Of a stretch of 64,000 bases of DNA, positions 42,630 through 53,177 are shown piece after piece (position 1 is the stretch's first letter; each line of letters begins with the position of its first letter). The DNA is from Tieghemiomyces parasiticus (Eukaryota > Kickxellomycota > Dimargaritomycetes > Dimargaritales > Dimargaritaceae). The position numbers and the translations under genes were made by a program. The notes under the pieces are model-generated. The model was not told the DNA's origin and searched no databases. It worked only from the letters and a program-made list of their open reading frames with translations. Where the stretch lies: contig JANBPT010000117.1 of the NCBI GenBank assembly GCA_027575765.1, positions 1 through 64,000 on the forward strand, given 5' to 3'.

Positions 42630-42935
42630 ATGTGCTCCACCCGCCTTACCGCTACCCTTCTCGCCCTGATTGCCACTGTCGTCGTCATGGTCAGCGCCTC
42701 CACGCTGCCTGCCGCCCAGCCAGGCGCGCCCCCGGTCACCCTGGACCGCCGCACCCTTCCCCAGAAGGCCGTCACCCTGGCTGGTGAGATGGCCAAGGCC
42801 GTTGTGGCCGGTGCCGCGTTCAACGTCATCAAGGAAAAGTGTTCCGAGATTGCCGGGTACAAGGAGCAGGCCGTCAAAGAGCAGGCCGCCGAGGTGGTCA
42901 AGGCCATCCAGGACTGCGAGAGCAAGAAGAAATAG
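42630..42935 (+). CDS. small secreted helical protein with two cysteines, 101 residues
   Basis: Residues 1-24 are a signal peptide (MCSTRLTATLLALIATVVVM then VSAS). A pro-like segment rich in Pro and Ala ends in Arg-Arg at 40-41, a Kex2-type dibasic site. The remaining 60 residues are Ala, Lys and Glu-rich and predicted helical (LAGEMAKAVVAGAAFNVI, then KEKCSEIAGYKEQAVKEQ, then AAEVVKAIQDCESKKK). Two Cys at 71 and 96 could form a disulfide that ties two helices into a hairpin. Codons are strongly G/C-ending. The frame is open 23 codons upstream, but the start chosen (CACAATGTGC) lies at the signal peptide. The family is unknown. The layout suggests a processed extracellular peptide or small effector-like protein. 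Confidence 0.65.
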   Translation: MCSTRLTATLLALIATVVVMVSASTLPAAQPGAPPVTLDRRTLPQKAVTLAGEMAKAVVAGAAFNVIKEKCSEIAGYKEQAVKEQAAEVVKAIQDCESKKK

Positions 42936-43600
42936 AGCATTGGTCTGCACGCTTGGCCATCCACTCTGCTGCCTGTTTGCCTTCCCCCCCCTTTCTGGCC
43001 TGGCCGCCTGGCCTATCGACTTGTTTCCCGTTCTTCTGACGCGAGTAGTTAATAGGCCACTATTGTCACCCATGTAGTTTGTCAATGGCTTATGTTTCTC
43101 AATCCAAGTAAAAGTAGATTTACAAGCAAAATTTATTGTAAAATCTCTGTGGCTGGTAACGGCCGTTGTCATGGACAACATAGCGAGTGTTCTCCACTTG
43201 TCTAATCATGTAGGTCTTTCCATCGGGGGTGCGGAGTCTGGGGTGCCCTGATCGCTTGCCTGTCTCAGTAGGCGCAGATCTCATCAATAGTGACAGGAGG
43301 GGGGTTTATCCAGAAAATGGCCACATACCTTTGCGAAGCCCTTCGGGTATGTGGTTGCACAACGATTCTAACGATGGTATCAGTCAGCAATAAGGTTGCG
43401 GAATATTTGCGGAGAGACAATTCAAATGTACTACCCCTAGTTTCAACCGTGACTTGCACGATTCGGGCATTCATTCCCTAGGTAACACGGTAGGTGTCCC
43501 TATCGTATGGGTAAGCCTGAGTCACAAGCTAAGGACGGTTGTTTGTTAGCGAGTTAAACAATTTGAGCCATTAGGATAGCAATATGCGAACGGTGTGCCG
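42936..43600. other. intergenic region
   Basis: There is no supported gene. It contains the 3' flank of the secreted protein gene and the Myb-gene promoter. Confidence 0.45.
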
Positions 43601-43607
43601 TATAAAT
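43601..43607 (+). promoter_or_regulatory. TATA box of the Myb-protein gene
   Basis: TATAAAT lies 77 bases before the proposed ATG at 43678. Confidence 0.5.
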
Positions 43608-43677
43608 GAATATTTTAAGCCCAGTTGCCTGTATTCATGATTACTATCATTCAACTACAACCTACTAATCTGGAGCC

Positions 43678-45614
43678 ATGGGTACATTCTACACAGCCTA
43701 CATGGCTCAGGAATATGGTGGTAATCGTGTATTTTTGGTTGGCGTTGGACAGCGCTGGGTCAGAGTTTGCCAATTTACCCCTATTCGGGAAATAGGCCAC
43801 TACAGGGCTAACACGGTAAGGGTTGGAAGGCCAAGCCCATTAGACATTTTGTAACCCCCCCCCTTCCACTGACGCCCGTAATACTTCAGAATGCCCTGAC
43901 CAATTTTCCTACACTTCACACTGGCAGCACTCCCCGCTCCACCAACTTAGCTTGCGTACCGTCCCCAGCGAGGGCCCCTCTTTGTCCTCTGGACAGCGTG
44001 GTTCATATGTACTCTGCCGGTAAGCATCTGATCGTTACCTCGGCCCATCTCCTGCTAGTTACCCCTTTTAGGCCCGCCTTGGAGGCCTAGAACACTACTT
44101 CCTACGAATCATTTCGCCGGCACAACCGCACATTCCATCCTTGCCGAGATGCCGCTGTGCCGATTCGGACTACTTGGCCGGCTCCCTATGCAGATCGCGT
44201 CTGTAGGCCGCAATTTGCGCACCATCCCACATTTCAACCCGACCCTTTCTAACGGATCCCAGGTCGGCACGTCCCGCCACTACAGTTCTCGCACCCTCAT
44301 TCTCCGTACCCTGTCAGCCGAGGAAGACGACGATGGTAAGTTATACTTTTATTGGGGGATACTTGATACCGACGGCCATGGTAATCGTGGAGGGTACCGC
44401 GGCTTATAGCCAGCTATACCAGGAGAGGGGCCTTGCTGTGCTCCTAGTCCAGTCACTATCTCGACCGACTAACACCGGATTAACACTTTTGGCTGAACCC
44501 TACCTAATGGGCTATACCAGAGCCCATCGCGAAGCGCCGCAAGCCTTCCCGGAAGCCACGCAACAAACCGAAGAGCCCTCCTTGGACCCCGGAGGAAGAC
44601 GAGCGGCTCCGCCAGCTCGTTCGGGTGCATGGTAACAATGACTGGGGCCCTATTGCCGAGGCAATGGGACGCAGTTCTCCCTGGGAGTGCAGCAAGCGAT
44701 TGTACTACATTAGTACTAAAGACTCTCCCCGGAGGACTGTTTTGACCGCCAAGCAGGATGCATTGTTGCTGAAGCTGGTCAATGATGTCGGACCGCAGTT
44801 CCGGGAATTTGTCAAACATTTCCCCAAGATGAGCGCAAGAAACCTCTACGACCGTTACAGGCGTTTAACCCGGCCGCCGGAACTGAAAGCATGGACTCCG
44901 GGCGAAATAACGCAGCTGCGGGCGGCCATTGCCAAATACGGCATAGAGAACTGGGCGGAGGTGGCCACGGCGGTAGGCACACGTAACTCATACCAGTGCT
45001 ACAGTCGGTGGTATAGGTATCCGTTTGACCCTGATCCGCCCGGTCAGTGGAACGTTGATTTGGATTTGATGCTCCTGCTGTGTGCGTACGACGCCCGCCC
45101 GGGACTATTCAACATGGCACCAACTTTTCGTACGCTTTGTGGGACCTTCCGCGCCCTTCGGCCCGAAACCTACCTGTCGCCTGAGGACCTTCCAAGGGGT
45201 CCACTAACCGAATTCCCCGATCTTAGAGCACCATTGGCCCCGGAGTATGAAGCCGGTGCCAACCGCGAGCCGAGCCAGCGACTGTGGCACCGGGTGGCCC
45301 TGATCATTAGCAGCGGTGATGCGCTTATACACCCTCACGCCTGTTGCGCGCGCTTTCAACACTTTATTAACGGGGAGGAGATTTTTTCGGCGCTTACCCC
45401 CCCACAATTTCAGTGGTTGCAACAGGCCCGAAGGAGCCAGACGCAGCTCACCCCCGAAGCGTTCGATGCGATGGGTATATCGATCGTCAAAAAAAGGATA
45501 CCCGATCTTATACGGACCATGTCTATGATCAGATACATCTCCGACGTGATAAAAAACGAAGCCAAGGGCATCTCATGGGACGGTGGGCAGCCACAGTTTA
45601 ACGACTTAGAGTAG
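43678..45614 (+). CDS. Myb/SANT DNA-binding protein with three repeats, four exons
   Basis: Exons are 43678-43815, 43890-44019, 44072-44335 and 44521-45614, all GT/AG with matching phases, giving 541 residues. Repeat 1 starts at W199 (WTPEEDERLRQLV to SKRLYYI), repeat 2 at about 252 and repeat 3 at W302 (WTPGEITQLRAAIAKYG, then NWAEVATAVG, SYQCYSRWYRY). Before them is a basic nuclear-signal-like run KRRKPSRKPRNKPK (182-195). From Met116 the third exon resembles a mitochondrial presequence: Arg-rich, no acid for about 50 residues, and an RHYSS cleavage-like site. The last exon and the intron before it are secure. The first two exons are less certain, and translation could start at Met116. The C-terminal 190 residues have no known domain. 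Function is probably DNA binding; the target is unknown. Confidence 0.82.
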
Positions 45615-45751
45615 TACACTGCCCCTCCCCTCCCTTCACCTCCCTGCGTCGCTTCAACCTGCGGTGAACTCTTATTGTTCGCTCGGGCTGGCCCGGTCAT
45701 AGCTTTCAGTCACTGAACAGCAGGCTTCTGCTCCATTCAACTACATTTTGC

Positions 45752-45757
45752 AATAAA
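45752..45757 (+). terminator. AATAAA polyadenylation signal of the Myb gene
   Basis: AATAAA lies 138 bases after the stop; a second copy lies just downstream at about 45,766. Confidence 0.5.
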
Positions 45758-47364
45758 AAAAGCAAATAAATCACATATTACGCGCCATCTCTACGTGCTC
45801 CGACTAATCCTGTTGAAGTTTGCGGCATCCGGACTTGGCTTGACCTAGAACCACCCGTTGGTATGCGGATTGTCCTTAGCCTGTACGCCACAATAATTTT
45901 GCCTTGTAGTTGGACATCGAGTGTAGATGGGATATTTCACCAATCAAGCAGTGGAGATGGAGGCGCCATAATGGCCTGCTGCGCCTCTAGCTGGTAGGAG
46001 AGGAGGGGAATGTGGTGGTGACCCTGCGCCCCCCCCGCCCAGGTCCCCTCGACGCCGCCAGGCACCCCACCCTCCTCCCCTCCTATTACGGATACCTGAT
46101 TCACCCATTGCTCCGCAAGTAATAATAATCCCCCTCCCATTCTCCGTACGCCTTACCTCTCCCTCAGTAGACCTGACTCTACATACGCCAAGGTACGCGG
46201 CGTGGCTCCGGTGCCTTAAAGGTTCTCCCCCTCCCCCATACGCTTTTATATGCCTATATTTGGATGTCATCCCCCTCTGAGTTTTGAGTCAGCGTTACAC
46301 CTCTTTGTATATTATCCTATGGAGAACCCTGTTGTTTAGCGTAATCGAATTTTCCTTCCTTCCCACGGCGTCAATACTCACTCCCACCCCCCACACGGGC
46401 TATACACACTCCGTGCTTTCCCCCCCTCCCCCACTACCCCAATTTTAGCAGCCCATTCCTTTACGTCATTGATTCCAGGGCCGGACCTTACTGTTGATCT
46501 CACATTTCATCGCGGTGTAGTTTCTGTGTACGCGGCATTCATTACACATTTCCCAATACCGCTGACGTCGGCTACTACCATCCTTCACCCGCGCTTCTGG
46601 CCCACCGTTTTACCTGTTGCACATAACTACCACTCAAAGGCCTTCGCTCTTCCTGTCTACACAACAACCCACACTTTACAACAGCTGCCCGCATCGCTAG
46701 TCCCTGGTATTTTGTCGCAAACCCCTCGATTCTGCTTCGTACATTCCGGCCCTGTAGCCCCCTCCCCGTCTCGTTACATCGTGGGTACACGCCTGCCCAT
46801 TTCATTGCCCAGACATCTCGTCCTTAAGCTATTCAACCAGCCGCCTTTCTATTTTTGTGTAACCAATTAGCCTGTGCGCCCAACCACAGCAGAGCAGGCT
46901 TCCCGTGCACTCTCCTCTGGGCCAACCACGTGCGGCGCTTAACAAGTAACCTTAGAAGCCTCCGTTGCAATTTGTCAGCGTAGCCTTGCTCGACTCTTAA
47001 AGCCGGTGCACTCCTCCGTGTTTGCCGTTGTAGCTTATTCAGCCGTCGTAGCCCGACGTCTCCTGACCCACTTCACCTCTGTACATTCCGCTCTCGACTC
47101 GGGCTCATATTTCAGCCACATACGCACACACACCTTTTCTGAACTTGTACAAGGCACGCCACGCTAGTGGTCCGCTTGGCCTGTCCTATTCAGCCTGCGG
47201 TCACACCAGCCAACCATAGAGGGCCGGTCTAAACCTTTCCCCTCCACCTTAACGCGCCCGTCGCCTGCCTTACCCTTATTGTGGTTTCCTTTGGTCTTCC
47301 TTTCCGGGCCACGCGTCCCGCCGCTACCTCTCCGCCCTATCCCCTCGCTGCACGGGCTGCCAAT
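45758..47364. other. pyrimidine-rich spacer and promoter of the DUF1206 gene
   Basis: The plus strand is C/T-rich from about 46,020. No gene is supported. Frames of up to 133 codons start at ATT or other non-ATG codons. Confidence 0.45.
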
Positions 47365-49354
47365 ATGGGCTTTAATTGGTTTGAACGTATGGTCGTTGAC
47401 CCGAAGCTGCTCTCGCCGCCGGAGAGCAGTGCCGAAAAGCCTGTGGAAGCGCAGGATGCCAGCACGGTGACCGATTCGGGTGGTCACCACGTACATATAC
47501 CTGTGACCAGCGCTATTGCTTCGGCCGCCGCTACCGTACCTGTTATGGTTCAGACTACGAGTGACCGCCACGAGGACGAACACCACGAACACCACCGTCT
47601 CCACATGTTTGACCGCTTCCACCACCGCGATTCCGACCTGCCCTCCACGGCACCGTCGCATTCCCCCACGGCGGCCATGTTGCGCGCACCTCCACCCGAC
47701 GAAATGATCGATCCAGAGGGATCCTACCCGGGCCATGGGTTCAGGGGCCGGATCCGCTACGGGTGCCATCGGCTCCACCTGCGGGCCAGCCGCTGGCTCG
47801 CCGAGTTCAACTCCCCTGATGGCGTCACCAAGGAACACCGCGGATACGTCCGGTTTTTCGGCCAGGTCGGGTTCGTTGCCAAGGGAGTCGTGTACGGGAT
47901 TATCGGTGGGCTGACCATCGCTACCGCCGTCCATGCACCCAGTCCGAACGGGTCCGAGAATAACGCCTCGCCACAGGTAGGTTTCCTCCGTTACATAATT
48001 GGCAGGGTATACGACTGCACTCGCTATATCGCGTCGTCAGGCGGCGGTTTGCCCTCCTCCTCCTTCCTCTCACCCCGACCTGTGGGGTGAGGGCCGTGCC
48101 TAGTGTTATTGTCGTTCAGTAGCTGCCCAGGCAGTCGCTACGCACCACAGCTTGTCGCCCACTAACCCCTCACCTGCTTCCACCTCCGCTTTGTCCCCCA
48201 ACGCTTACACACGCGATGGCTTCCACACCTTGATATCCCTGCACACACTTGCGTCATGCGCTGTCGATCCGCCTCCCCCACATCCTCCCCACTCCCTTCA
48301 TTCACCCTCCCCCTATCTCACTTGCTTTTCTACCCTCCAGGGCGCCTTTCTACTGCTTGGCAGCTCTAAAGCGGTCGGTCTCCCGCTGTTAATCATCATG
48401 GCAGTGGGCCTCCTCTTCTACATCATTTGGCGCTTTTGGGAGGCAAGTACGGGCCAAGGGGCCGACCGGTCGTTCTCATCGCTCAAGAACTTCTTCAAGT
48501 ACCGCCTCAGCCCGTTCGTGTCTGGGTGCGTATACACGGCCTACCTCATGTACATTATATTCGTGGCCATCAAGAACCGCGTCGAGAACAAGGACAGTTC
48601 GAGTTACAGCGGATGTTTCCCGTCGTGTTGGAACGAGTCGGTCATTGGCCGGATCGGTTTGGGCTTCGTGGCCGTGGCCTTCCTCATCGCCACTCTCACC
48701 CAGCTGGGACCTGGTGTCACGGGCAGCTTCAAGTACGACCTGCGGCTCAGCATCTGCCGGCGATGGGTCCGGATTTTACTTCGCACCCTCGGCCACATCG
48801 GGTTCCTGGCCCGCGCCGGGGTGTTCCTGTGCGTAGCCGTGCTGTTTATCCGGTCTATCGACAGCGACGTGGACCAGTTACACTTTACGGTGGGCGCCTC
48901 CATCAACCAACTGAGCACTACCAGTGCCGGTCGGTTCTGCCTCTGGATCCTCGGCCTGGGCCTGGTCGTATACGGGCTTTTCGCCGTGTCCAATTCGTAC
49001 TTCAAGTACTTCCCCACCAAACCCCGTAACGAAGCGTTCCCTTACAACCAGGACCGCCACCAGCACCGCCACTTTAAGTTTAGGCGGTACCATAAGCATA
49101 AGGAGGAGTGTCCGCGCACCGACGATACCGTCATGTCACCTTCGATCAAGGATGAACCCTGTCCGGATTGCCATGCCCCGCCCCTCGAAGAGCCGATTAC
49201 TGTCGATGGGTTTGAGGTCGAGCCGATTACCCCGCCGGCCACCCACAGTGGGGTCGAGCTACACCCGATGGACACGGCCGTGGCCGTCACCTCGCAAGCC
49301 CCCACCCAGACCCAGCCGTCTAAACCGGTTCCTTATTACTATGGGCAGCTGTGA
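47365..49354 (+). CDS. DUF1206 multi-pass membrane protein with histidine-rich tails
   Basis: Exon 1 is 47365-47976 (204 codons), followed by a 364-base intron (CACAG then GTAGGT to TACCCTCCAG), and exon 2 is 48341-49354, phase 0, giving 541 residues. Residues 1-160 are hydrophilic and His-rich (SDRHEDEHHEHHRLHMFDRF, then HHRD). The membrane part begins VRFFGQVGFVAKGVVYGIIGG, the typical DUF1206 repeat start, and has about six helices in three pairs (GAFLLLGSSKAVG / LLFYIIWRFWEASTGQG; IGRIGLGFVAVAFLI; LGHIGFLARAGVFLCVAVLFI / FCLWILGLGLVVYGLFAV). The C-terminal tail is hydrophilic with another His-rich basic patch (QHRHFKFRRYHKHK) and a CPDCH motif. DUF1206 has no known biochemical function. 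The His and Cys clusters raise the possibility of metal binding, which is an inference. Confidence 0.87.
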
Positions 49355-49716
49355 TTAGCTCTCCCTCCCCCCCTCCCCTCCTACCCCTGCCCTGCGTTAG
49401 ACTAGATATATACGATATAGGGTATGAGGGGTATTTTGATAGACTCTCATTTGTATTGCTCTCCTCCTCTCCCTTCTATTTGTTGTTGTTTTCGATCATA
49501 CTCTTGGACCAGCATCTCCCAAATCACTAGACTGAATAAGCGGGCCGAGGTGTCAAAAATATTGGCCTGGGGAAGTTATCCGTCCGCCCTGTGCCAGGCC
49601 ATCTCTTTGTAGCACTTTGCAGCGTGCGTTATCGTTCTTACTCACAATTCTAATGGCGGGTCGCCACATTATTAGCTGCCACCGTACCCCGCTATTATTT
49701 GGCATACATACATAAA
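49355..49716. other. 3' flank of the DUF1206 gene
   Basis: AT-richer spacer with no gene seen. Confidence 0.5.
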
Positions 49717-50202
49717 TTACATTCCATGGCTTATTGGTTCTCGTCGCATGTACCGCTTTTTTAGCACTACGTTGGCAATGTATGCTTTGCCAAGGGAGAG
49801 GGTTCGTTCTGGCCTAGTGGTCCGAGACACGTAGGGGTCGGCGGACCGGCTCTTCCCGTAAGGATCCAATCTATACGATGGGGTTGAGGACAATGCATGG
49901 GCGGAGAAACAGGGTACTACAGGCCTGCCACCGTAGCCGAGATAGTCTGGTAAGATCGATTTAATTACATCGGACAGGGCTGGGAGTACTAGACATACTG
50001 ATAGGGGATAGCGGCGGAAATACTCTGGAGTCACGTTCTCCTCCATGCATCCAACAGTCAAGCGCTGACGATTCAATAATCTCATTACGGTGAACCGCCA
50101 GTTCTCTGCAAACTCTGCCTGCACCCTCCCTCCTTCCTCCTCCCTGGTCACTTGCTTTATTTCCAGCGTGATTGACAGATCGATGGCTTCTAATCCTAAC
50201 AT
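49717..50202 (-). CDS. uncharacterised ORF, 161 residues
   Basis: An ATG-started frame whose first 85 residues look protein-like (LGLEAIDLSITLEIKQ, EFAENWRFTVMRLLNRQ, YPLSVCLVLPALSDVIKSIL) and whose rest is lower complexity. There is no domain match. It lies just downstream of, and in the same frame as, the possible two-exon gene at 50218-50534, separated by two stops. The pair could be a broken gene. Confidence 0.3.
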   Translation of the reverse strand: MLGLEAIDLSITLEIKQVTREEEGGRVQAEFAENWRFTVMRLLNRQRLTVGCMEENVTPEYFRRYPLSVCLVLPALSDVIKSILPDYLGYGGRPVVPCFSAHALSSTPSYRLDPYGKSRSADPYVSRTTRPERTLSLGKAYIANVVLKKRYMRREPISHGM

Positions 50203-50217
50203 TTAGAGCTTGACTAT

Positions 50218-50534
50218 TCACTCCACCCTGTGCTTCTCCGCCCGAATCAGGTGTATCTCTAAGGATGATAGATTATTGACCGGCAGATCACTCTTCGCCT
50301 TACAGTGCTCGTACCACAGTCGGCTAATTTCGTTTGAAGAGGGGGGGAGGTTGTGGTACTCCTTAAATGTGACAGATATTTTTCTGGATTGGCACGAAAA
50401 AGGTTGTATGTCCAACCCATCTTCTCCGCCTTTGCCCGCCTCGCGTTGCGGTTGCGTTGCATGGTACTTACCTGGTCACGTAGTTTATTCTGGGGATGGC
50501 GATCCTCATCGAGCACATCTACCAGGGGCGCCAT
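50218..50534 (-). CDS. possible small two-exon gene, 68 residues
   Basis: Exon 1 is 50534-50472 (MAPLVDVLDEDRHPQNKLRD then Q) and ends at a textbook CAG/GTAAGT donor. A phase-0 acceptor (CACATTTAAG) at 50362 opens exon 2, 50361-50218, which ends in TGA. The product is charged with no signal peptide or known domain. It could instead be the start of a longer gene that has decayed into the ORF downstream. Confidence 0.3.
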
Positions 50535-53177
50535 GGTTGGCAATGGTGATAGGCGGTTATCGCCACCAACAATAAAAGTAACGCCGTCGCATTCTCGGCC
50601 TATTAGGGCCAGTCCGGGCTACAAGGGCGGGAGGAGGGAGAGTAATCTATGCGTCGATAACTCGCGAATTAACCGGGGGGGCTGCTCACTGGTGGCCTGG
50701 GTATATGTATAGGCCCAATAATACCCTACGGTAGGAGTTGGCGCACGGCAGCATGGCACCTTAACATTAGATGAAGGTCTTGCCGATTGGCTGGCTCGTG
50801 CGAAAATAATGATAATAATTCGGGAAGCAGCAGCAAGTAAGAAAGACGCAATTACTGTTTTTTATCACCGTGTAATACAAGAACCAGAGTGGGCGAGCGG
50901 CGAGGATGGGGGGGGGTTTAATTAACATTGGCGGTGGGGTGGGTGTACGGGCTTGCCGATAAGGATTACGGCGGAATGGTATCGATTAGGAACCAAATTG
51001 CACTAGGCACCTCTGCGAATTGAGAAGGGCTAGCCGTATTTGGGTCGATGTGAAGAAAGAGGCCGGAGCTGTTGGGCCATCTCGGGGAGAACGTGATGGT
51101 CTAGAGGGCCCGGAAGGCTGCGAGACTACTTGACAGGGGTCCCACCTCTTTCAGCCGTATATCGCCCCAAGGTCGACCAACTGGCCCACCATTGTGGTCT
51201 TCCGCGGCCAAGGGCGCCTCTGCATGTGTCGGTGCAGGTAGGCGATTACCGGCCACCATTGTGTTTAGGAAACTCTGTACGTGAGTTGCTCTGGACCATG
51301 CATCGAGATGGCAGCTGGAGGCAGGCTGGGCAATAAAGGAGAGGGGGGAGTGGCAGAATAAAGGAGGCAAAGGAGGGTGACAGAGGAGGCGGGGGGGGTC
51401 GGGGAACCATATAAAGAGGATCGGGCCTCGGCGCACGACGAAGGATTCCCCTTTCACTACCCCGCTTGCCCATGGCCTCTTTGCGGCCTTTTCGTGATCA
51501 CACCTCTCCATTACTCGCCCGTTGTGACGACCGCCTACCACCCGGCTGGGCCCGCGCCGTGACCGAGTATTGCTCTCACAGTGCAAGGCCCCCCCCGCTC
51601 CACCGCCGCTTCACAGGGCTAGCTTGACCCCCATTGCTTTATGACCTACCCCACCGCCACCCCCACATGCCACGGACATAGGGGCCTTAGGAGTCGACAC
51701 CTCCCCCGTCGTTGGCCATTCCTCTTTACTTATAACCCGCACGCACGGCACCCCAGCAAAACTCCCCATTTGACACTCTCGATAACATTCTGTAGCCCTG
51801 CACCCTAAACCGGCTTGCCCGCTCCACCGTCACACTCGTACCTTGCCAGCATTTTGTTGTTAGGACGTTGCGCCAAGGCCTCCATCTTGCCTCCTGAGAA
51901 CCTCCACCGCCGCCTTGGACAGCAGCTCCATAGCGCCTCTCTCTCTCCCTGGCAGGCCCCTCCCTACTGACCTCCTTCCGCAAATCCACCCTCCTCTGCA
52001 GCGGCCACCCCCCAGCCTGGCCCATCGCCCGTTATCCTATCCAGGTTTGATCGAACGCAGCAACTGAAAGCACATCCCTCACCCGTGGTGCCTACCGTCA
52101 TTCCCCCCGTTCTTTCGCCTTCGGCCTTTCATTGGAAAGCCCCAATTATTTTTCTTTTTCATTTGCAGCTCCCAACCCACCCCCGGCGACGCACATCAGC
52201 CCGGTCGCCCCCTCTGTTTCTCACTGCGCGGGCCGTAACAGAAATAGGTTAATCCTCCGACCGTCACATTTGTTACCTCTCCCCCGCCTACGCCTACCCC
52301 ACACCGTACTTAAGAGCGGGCCACTCACCTCCCCCCTCCACTGCTCAATTTTATCCTCCTGGCTCCTCTGTCGTGGCTGCCTGGGATCCTTTTTTCCAAT
52401 CCACTCGCCAGGTTTACGGTGCGGGCTAAATCCCTCATTCGTCCACCGCCTTCGTTCGCTCCATCCCGCCTAGCGCACGCCTGGTCGACGGTCCGTCGCG
52501 CGAGATAACTCGCTAGAACCCCTTATTCCGCCACCTCTCGTTGGCTGGTCATTTCGTCTGTTCCATACTCTGGGAGCTAACAGACCAGGTTAGCGTGGCC
52601 TTCGCGGTGCTTTTTTTCTCCCAGCTGTAGGCACACACCCACCCCTCTCTAGTATTGCTTTTTAAGGAGAGACGCCGCCCACCACACAACCCTCACGACA
52701 CTACCTTGGCCGTCGGCTCGTCTGTGACCCCCTTGGCCCTGGCACCATTCACTGGAGGACTGCAATCCTTTGGCTATCTATATACAACCCCCCGCCCACT
52801 GTCTCTCCCTCTCCATTCTCTCTGCTCGGCCACCGTATCTACACTACCTTTTAACCGGCCACTTCTATTCAGCTCTATTCCTACCTCGCCGACCTGTCGG
52901 TTTGCTACTCCACCACCTTTGCTCTATTTGTTTTGGTTCCTACGCTCGACGCGTCCCTTCCACCAACTCGCAGCACCTCTGTTTTTTTTTAAGGAACCTC
53001 TTTGCTAGCCCTTCAGTGCTGGACTTGTCTGGCTTCTTTGCCTTTCGTGGACATACACGGGCCGACCACCACCACTCGTGGCCGCATGCCTCTCCATTCG
53101 ATACCTTTACCCACCACCTAGTTGCGCGGCGCTCCTACGGGCCCCCATTTCCCTCCTGTTATCCTTTCTACACACTT
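50535..53177. other. long spacer with pyrimidine-rich promoter region
   Basis: There is no supported gene over 2.6 kb. From about 51,560 to 53,170 the plus strand is strongly C/T-rich, ending at the next gene. A CTATATAC motif near 52,776 may serve as a TATA element. CT-rich tracts of this kind mark fungal promoters. Confidence 0.45.
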
